From the NCBI GenBank assembly GCA_903875605.1, contig CAIQWT010000007.1, positions 1 to 64,000 on the forward strand: a stretch of 64,000 bases of DNA, read 5' to 3'. Positions 60,808-64,000 of this stretch are shown piece by piece. Position 1 is the first letter of the stretch, and every line of letters begins with the position of its first letter. A program made the translations under genes and the position numbers. This DNA is from an uncultured Geobacteraceae bacterium (GTDB taxonomy: Bacteria; Desulfobacterota; Desulfuromonadia; Geobacterales; Pseudopelobacteraceae). The notes beneath the pieces were generated by a model. The model was not told where the DNA came from, did no database searches, and was given only the letters and a program-made list of their open reading frames with translations.

Positions 60808-61707
60808 ATGGCTCAAGCTGATTATTACAAGGCGCTAGGAATCGAAAAAGGCACCTCTGCAGAAGATATCAAAAAAGCTTTTCGCAAACTGGCCGTCAAG
60901 TATCACCCCGACCGTAATCCGGACAATAAAGTCGCTGAGGATAAATTCAAGGAGATAAACGAAGCTTATGCCGTACTCTCTGATCCTGAGAAAAAACAGA
61001 AGTATGACACCTTCGGCTCTAACGGCTTCCACCAGCAGTACAGCCAGGAAGATATCTTCCGTGGTTTCGATTTCGGCAATGCCTACAAGGATATGGGGGG
61101 CGGAGGTGGAGGAGGCGGTGCTGATGATATTTTCTCGCGCCTGTTTGGGCGTGGAGGTGGACGTGGCGGTTTCCGTTCGGCACCGCAGAAGGGGGGCGAC
61201 CATGAAATGGAGCTTACCGTCAGTTTCCGCGATGCAGCGCAGGGTGCAGAAAAACAGATTGCTTTCCGGCGCAATGGACAAAGGGAAGAGCTAAAGGTAA
61301 AAATCCCGTCCGGCGTAGATAACGGCAGTAAAATCCGAATTTCCGGCAAGGGTGCACAAGGCGACGGTGGCGGATCCGCAGGTGATCTGTTTCTCATTAT
61401 ACACGTTCTGCCTGACCCGGTCTTTACCCGCGATGGCGGTGACCTGTTCGTCGAACGCTCTATTTCATTCAGTGCTGCCTGTCTGGGAGTTTCACTGGAT
61501 GTGCCCACACTTGAGGATGGTAAACGGATAAAGGTACCGCCAGGAATACAGCCGGGCACCAAGATCAGATTAAAAGGTTGCGGAATCAAGTCGCTGGGCT
61601 CAAACGCTAAGGGCGACCTGTATGTTAAAATAGGGGTACATATTCCGGAGGCTCTGAACAGTGAACAGAAGAAACTCGTGGAGGAGCTGGCGGAAAAGGG
61701 GCTGTAG
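60808..61707 (+). CDS. cbpA: DnaJ-family co-chaperone without zinc finger (CbpA/class II type)
   Basis: A 299-residue co-chaperone that stimulates DnaK. J domain at about 3-68 with HPD in KYHPDRNPD; a Gly/Phe/Arg-rich linker (FDFGNAYKDMGGGGGGGG and FGRGGGRGGFRS, about 84-125); two C-terminal substrate-binding beta domains (about 130-290, 'GVDNGSKIRISGKG'). The central CxxCxGxG zinc repeats of true DnaJ are missing. ATG 60808 has GGAG six bases upstream; ATG 60796 four codons earlier is also possible. Confidence 0.9.
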   Translation: MAQADYYKALGIEKGTSAEDIKKAFRKLAVKYHPDRNPDNKVAEDKFKEINEAYAVLSDPEKKQKYDTFGSNGFHQQYSQEDIFRGFDFGNAYKDMGGGGGGGGADDIFSRLFGRGGGRGGFRSAPQKGGDHEMELTVSFRDAAQGAEKQIAFRRNGQREELKVKIPSGVDNGSKIRISGKGAQGDGGGSAGDLFLIIHVLPDPVFTRDGGDLFVERSISFSAACLGVSLDVPTLEDGKRIKVPPGIQPGTKIRLKGCGIKSLGSNAKGDLYVKIGVHIPEALNSEQKKLVEELAEKGL

Positions 61708-61712
61708 AAAAA

Positions 61713-61747
61713 GCAGGGGGAGGCAATACCTTACTTGCTCCCCCTGC
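61713..61747. terminator. Hairpin between convergent cbpA and ispF
   Basis: Perfect 10-bp stem GCAGGGGGAG / CTCCCCCTGC, 15-base loop; no T run on either side. Likely shared transcription end. Confidence 0.6.
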
Positions 61748-61799
61748 GGCAATAACCAGTGCAGTTGTAGCTGACGGGATTTAGATTTAACTATAATAT

Positions 61800-62276
61800 T
61801 TATTTTACTGTGACCATTAGTACCACCGCATGAGACGCGATTCCTTCACCTGTCCCACTGAAACCAAGTCCCTCTTCCGTAGTAGCTTTGACATTGACCT
61901 GGCTGACATCAGTATTCAGAACCTGCGCAATATTTTCCCGCATGCTCTGAATATGTGGAGCCATCTTCGGCATCTGGGCGATGATGGTGGCATCCAGGTT
62001 TCCAAGTTTGTAGCCACGTTCTGCTGCCAGACCGGCCACATGAGCCAGTAGCTTTAAGCTGTCGGCTCCCTTGTATGCCGGATCAGTGTCTGGGAAGTGC
62101 CTGCCGATATCTCCTTCGCCAATTGCACCCAAAATACCATCGGCAATGGCATGCAGCAGTACGTCAGCATCGGAATGCCCTAGCAGTCCCTTCTCCCACG
62201 GAATATCGACTCCGCCCATAATGAGTTTTCGTCCTTCAACTAACCGATGGACATCATAACCGTGCCCTATGCGCAT
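61800..62276 (-). CDS. ispF: 2-C-methyl-D-erythritol 2,4-cyclodiphosphate synthase
   Basis: A step of the MEP isoprenoid pathway; releases CMP and forms the cyclic diphosphate. The 158-residue trimer subunit has the zinc ligands in GHGYDVHRL (Asp8, His10) and [14 protein letters not shown] (His42), and the '[13 protein letters not shown]' and '[17 protein letters not shown]' motifs. No ispD adjoins. GGAGAG precedes the ATG. Confidence 0.96.
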   Translation of the reverse strand: MRIGHGYDVHRLVEGRKLIMGGVDIPWEKGLLGHSDADVLLHAIADGILGAIGEGDIGRHFPDTDPAYKGADSLKLLAHVAGLAAERGYKLGNLDATIIAQMPKMAPHIQSMRENIAQVLNTDVSQVNVKATTEEGLGFSGTGEGIASHAVVLMVTVK

Positions 62277-62340
62277 AAATTTCTCTCCTGATATCTCATC
62301 ATTGTCTTACTGCAATTATGCGGATTACGCACCGCATTGG

Positions 62341-64000
62341 TCAAATACTCTCTGGCTGATACGCTTCCTCAGCTGCTTCTTCATCGTCATCTCCAGGCAG
62401 ACTAATCGGAAGTAAAGCGGTAACTTCTCCGGCGGGTAGTTCCTGAACGTCTTTGAGTTTCCTCCCGACGGCTCTTGACCTCATTTTTGCCTTCTCGATT
62501 GTGTCAGAGGCCTGGTGCAGTTTTTTCTGTACTGCATCAAGAACATCACCATATTTCGTCCATTCTGTTTTAACCGCCGCAAGCAGGTTCCATACTTCAC
62601 TGGAACGCTTTTGGATCGCAAGCGTACGGAAACCCATCTGAAGGCTGTTCAATATAGACCAGAGCGTCGTCGGACCGGCAATTACCACGCGGCATTCTCT
62701 CTGAATTGTCTCAGTAAGACCGGTCCTGCGGATAACTTCTGCAAAGAGACCTTCAATTGGCAGGAACAGAATACCAAAATCTGTCGTGTCGGGTGGATTT
62801 AGATACTTGGAGCTGATATCATTTGCACAAGCCTTGACCCTGCTCTCCAGCTGCTTGCCTGCTGCTTCCACACCTTCGATGTCTGCTCTCTCTTGCGCCT
62901 CTATCAGACGTTGGTAGTCTTCTATCGGGAACTTGGCATCAATCGGCAGCCAGACCGTTTCATCCCGATCAGTGCCTTGTCCTGGCAGCTTTACCGCAAA
63001 TTCAACGCGTTCACCGCCACCCTTTGTGGCAACGTTAGTGGCGAACTGATCCGGATTAAGAACCTGCTCCAGCAATGCTCCAAGCTGTACTTCACCCCAT
63101 GTCCCACGCGTCTTAACATTTGTCAGCACTTTTTTAAGATCACCTACACCCGTGGCAAGAGATTGCATCTCCCCAAGCCCTTTGTGTACCAGTTCCAGGC
63201 GCTCACTTACTTGTTTGAATGATTCGCCCAGACGTTTTTCCAAGGTTCCCTGGAGTTTTTCATCGACTGTCTGCCGCATCTGTTCAAGCTGCTTGGCGTT
63301 GTCGGTCTGCATACTCTGAAGTTTTGCTTCTACAGTAACTCTGACCGCTTCCAGTTTTTTCTCATTTGATTCTGAAAGATTCCCTATCGCTAACGACATT
63401 GCTTCCAATTGAACCTTCTGGAGATTAGCCAACTCACCCATGGTATTAGTCGTGGCTTCCGTAATTCCCTTGAGTGCCGCGATGACCTCTTCACGCAGCT
63501 GTTTAGCACCGACCGCAGACTCTGTTCTGATCCCATCTAGCTTCTCGCCACTGCTCTTTGTTAGTGAAGCAATCTGTCCGGAAAAAGACTCGAGCTGGGC
63601 TTTTTCAGCGACAGACAAATCAATCATCGTCTTTGCCATGGTCTCCGAAATGCTTTTAAGAGTTGTCACTACTTCTTCACGTAGCTGTTTAGCACCGGTA
63701 GAGGACTCGGCACGAACAGCATCCAGCTGCTCTGTACTTGCTTTAGCAAAAGAGGCAAGCTGTCCGGAGAAGGTTTCCAGTTGTCCTTTTTGAACCCCGG
63801 CAACATCTGATATCCGTTGAGTCACCGATTCGCTGAATGTTTTAAATGCTTCCGTTAGCTCCTGGCGCTGCTCTCTTGTCGTTTTTCCCAATTCGTCCCG
63901 ACTCTGGGCAATTTCCTCCCTAACTGCTCTTTCAGTCCTTTCCTGCGCTTTCTCTAAAGAATCAAGCCGGGATGGAAGCGCCGATAGGGTGTCTGAATGA
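62341..64000 (-). CDS. rmuC: RmuC-family DNA recombination protein (5' end outside window)
   Basis: The frame is open to the window end (last bases read SDTLSALPSRLDSLEKAQERTERAVREE), so the N-terminus is missing. The visible 553 residues comprise a long coiled coil, then the nuclease-like RmuC domain: 'GTWGEVQLGALLEQVLNPDQF', 'VWLPIDAKFPIEDYQRL' and 'GILFLPIEGLFAEVIRR'. The coiled coil contains two near-identical units of about 53 residues ('QLESFSGQIASLTKSS...GAKQLREEV...LK.I.E...TM'), suggesting a tandem duplication. RmuC limits inversion at short repeats in E. coli. Confidence 0.9.
   Translation of the reverse strand, partial: HSDTLSALPSRLDSLEKAQERTERAVREEIAQSRDELGKTTREQRQELTEAFKTFSESVTQRISDVAGVQKGQLETFSGQLASFAKASTEQLDAVRAESSTGAKQLREEVVTTLKSISETMAKTMIDLSVAEKAQLESFSGQIASLTKSSGEKLDGIRTESAVGAKQLREEVIAALKGITEATTNTMGELANLQKVQLEAMSLAIGNLSESNEKKLEAVRVTVEAKLQSMQTDNAKQLEQMRQTVDEKLQGTLEKRLGESFKQVSERLELVHKGLGEMQSLATGVGDLKKVLTNVKTRGTWGEVQLGALLEQVLNPDQFATNVATKGGGERVEFAVKLPGQGTDRDETVWLPIDAKFPIEDYQRLIEAQERADIEGVEAAGKQLESRVKACANDISSKYLNPPDTTDFGILFLPIEGLFAEVIRRTGLTETIQRECRVVIAGPTTLWSILNSLQMGFRTLAIQKRSSEVWNLLAAVKTEWTKYGDVLDAVQKKLHQASDTIEKAKMRSRAVGRKLKDVQELPAGEVTALLPISLPGDDDEEAAEEAYQPESI

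Overview
The window reads as the chromosome of a diazotrophic, Geobacter-like bacterium (Desulfuromonadota / former Deltaproteobacteria). Reasons: molybdenum nitrogenase genes with a fused NifE-NifN protein, a Rec-ANTAR antiterminator next to the nif genes with sigma-54 promoters and terminator-bearing leaders (the arrangement known from the GnfR system of Geobacter), a multi-domain histidine kinase and a chemoreceptor, and housekeeping genes of that type. No rRNA, tRNA or CRISPR array was seen. The assignment to a group rests on gene content only.

Layout. 1-141: 3' end of an IS200/IS605-type tnpB and its right-end hairpin, directly upstream of an HtrA lipoprotease. 163-7152: housekeeping genes (htrA, rluD, a HAD phosphatase, a MidA-type methyltransferase, a YqaA membrane protein, recD). 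7145-12277: a compact caa3-type cytochrome oxidase cassette (sco, ctaD, ctaE, subunit IV, ctaC with a heme-c domain, ctaB). 12302-18523: an epimerase-like protein, RlpA, a large SWIM-SNF2 helicase and a rhomboid protease. 18646-24322: nitrogen-fixation block I (gnfR-like ANTAR regulator, draG, then nifB - acetyltransferase - nifV - three small proteins, one of them a macro-domain-like ADP-ribose binder). 24396-29789: a five-gene operon of a circularly permuted ATP-grasp enzyme, an alpha-E protein, a transglutaminase-like protease and two M14-type deacylases. 29891-32020: a fused ethanolamine ammonia-lyase (EutB-EutC). 32512-35054: modABC. 35339-39506: nifH, nifD, nifK. 39841-45429: a patch of toxin-antitoxin genes, plasmid-like small genes, a sugar transferase and several gene fragments that splits nifK from nifEN. 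45739-48686: nifEN. 48733-53528: hybrid histidine kinase and chemoreceptor on the opposite strand. 53839-55849: nifX, ferredoxin, second NifX-like protein, draT. 55897-64000: phosphate transport, uppP, radC, protoporphyrinogen oxidase, a DnaJ-type co-chaperone, ispF and rmuC (cut by the window end).

How it works together. ModABC imports molybdate. NifB (radical-SAM part only), the stand-alone NifX-like proteins, homocitrate synthase NifV and NifEN make the cofactor. NifHDK is the enzyme. DraT and DraG would switch NifH off and on by ADP-ribosylation of its conserved arginine. Four nif transcription units (nifB, nifH, nifEN, nifX) share one leader design: a -24/-12 promoter, then a GGC-[AxxGxx]-GCC hexaloop hairpin whose 3' half is the 5' arm of an intrinsic terminator. 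This is the signature expected of an ANTAR target, and the ANTAR protein gene itself has a -24/-12 promoter but no such leader. In at least two leaders (nifB, nifEN) there is no room for the second hairpin of the usual two-hairpin ANTAR motif; this is the most distinctive signal in the window. The ATP-grasp / alpha-E / transglutaminase / double-M14 operon is the best candidate for a poorly described biochemical system.
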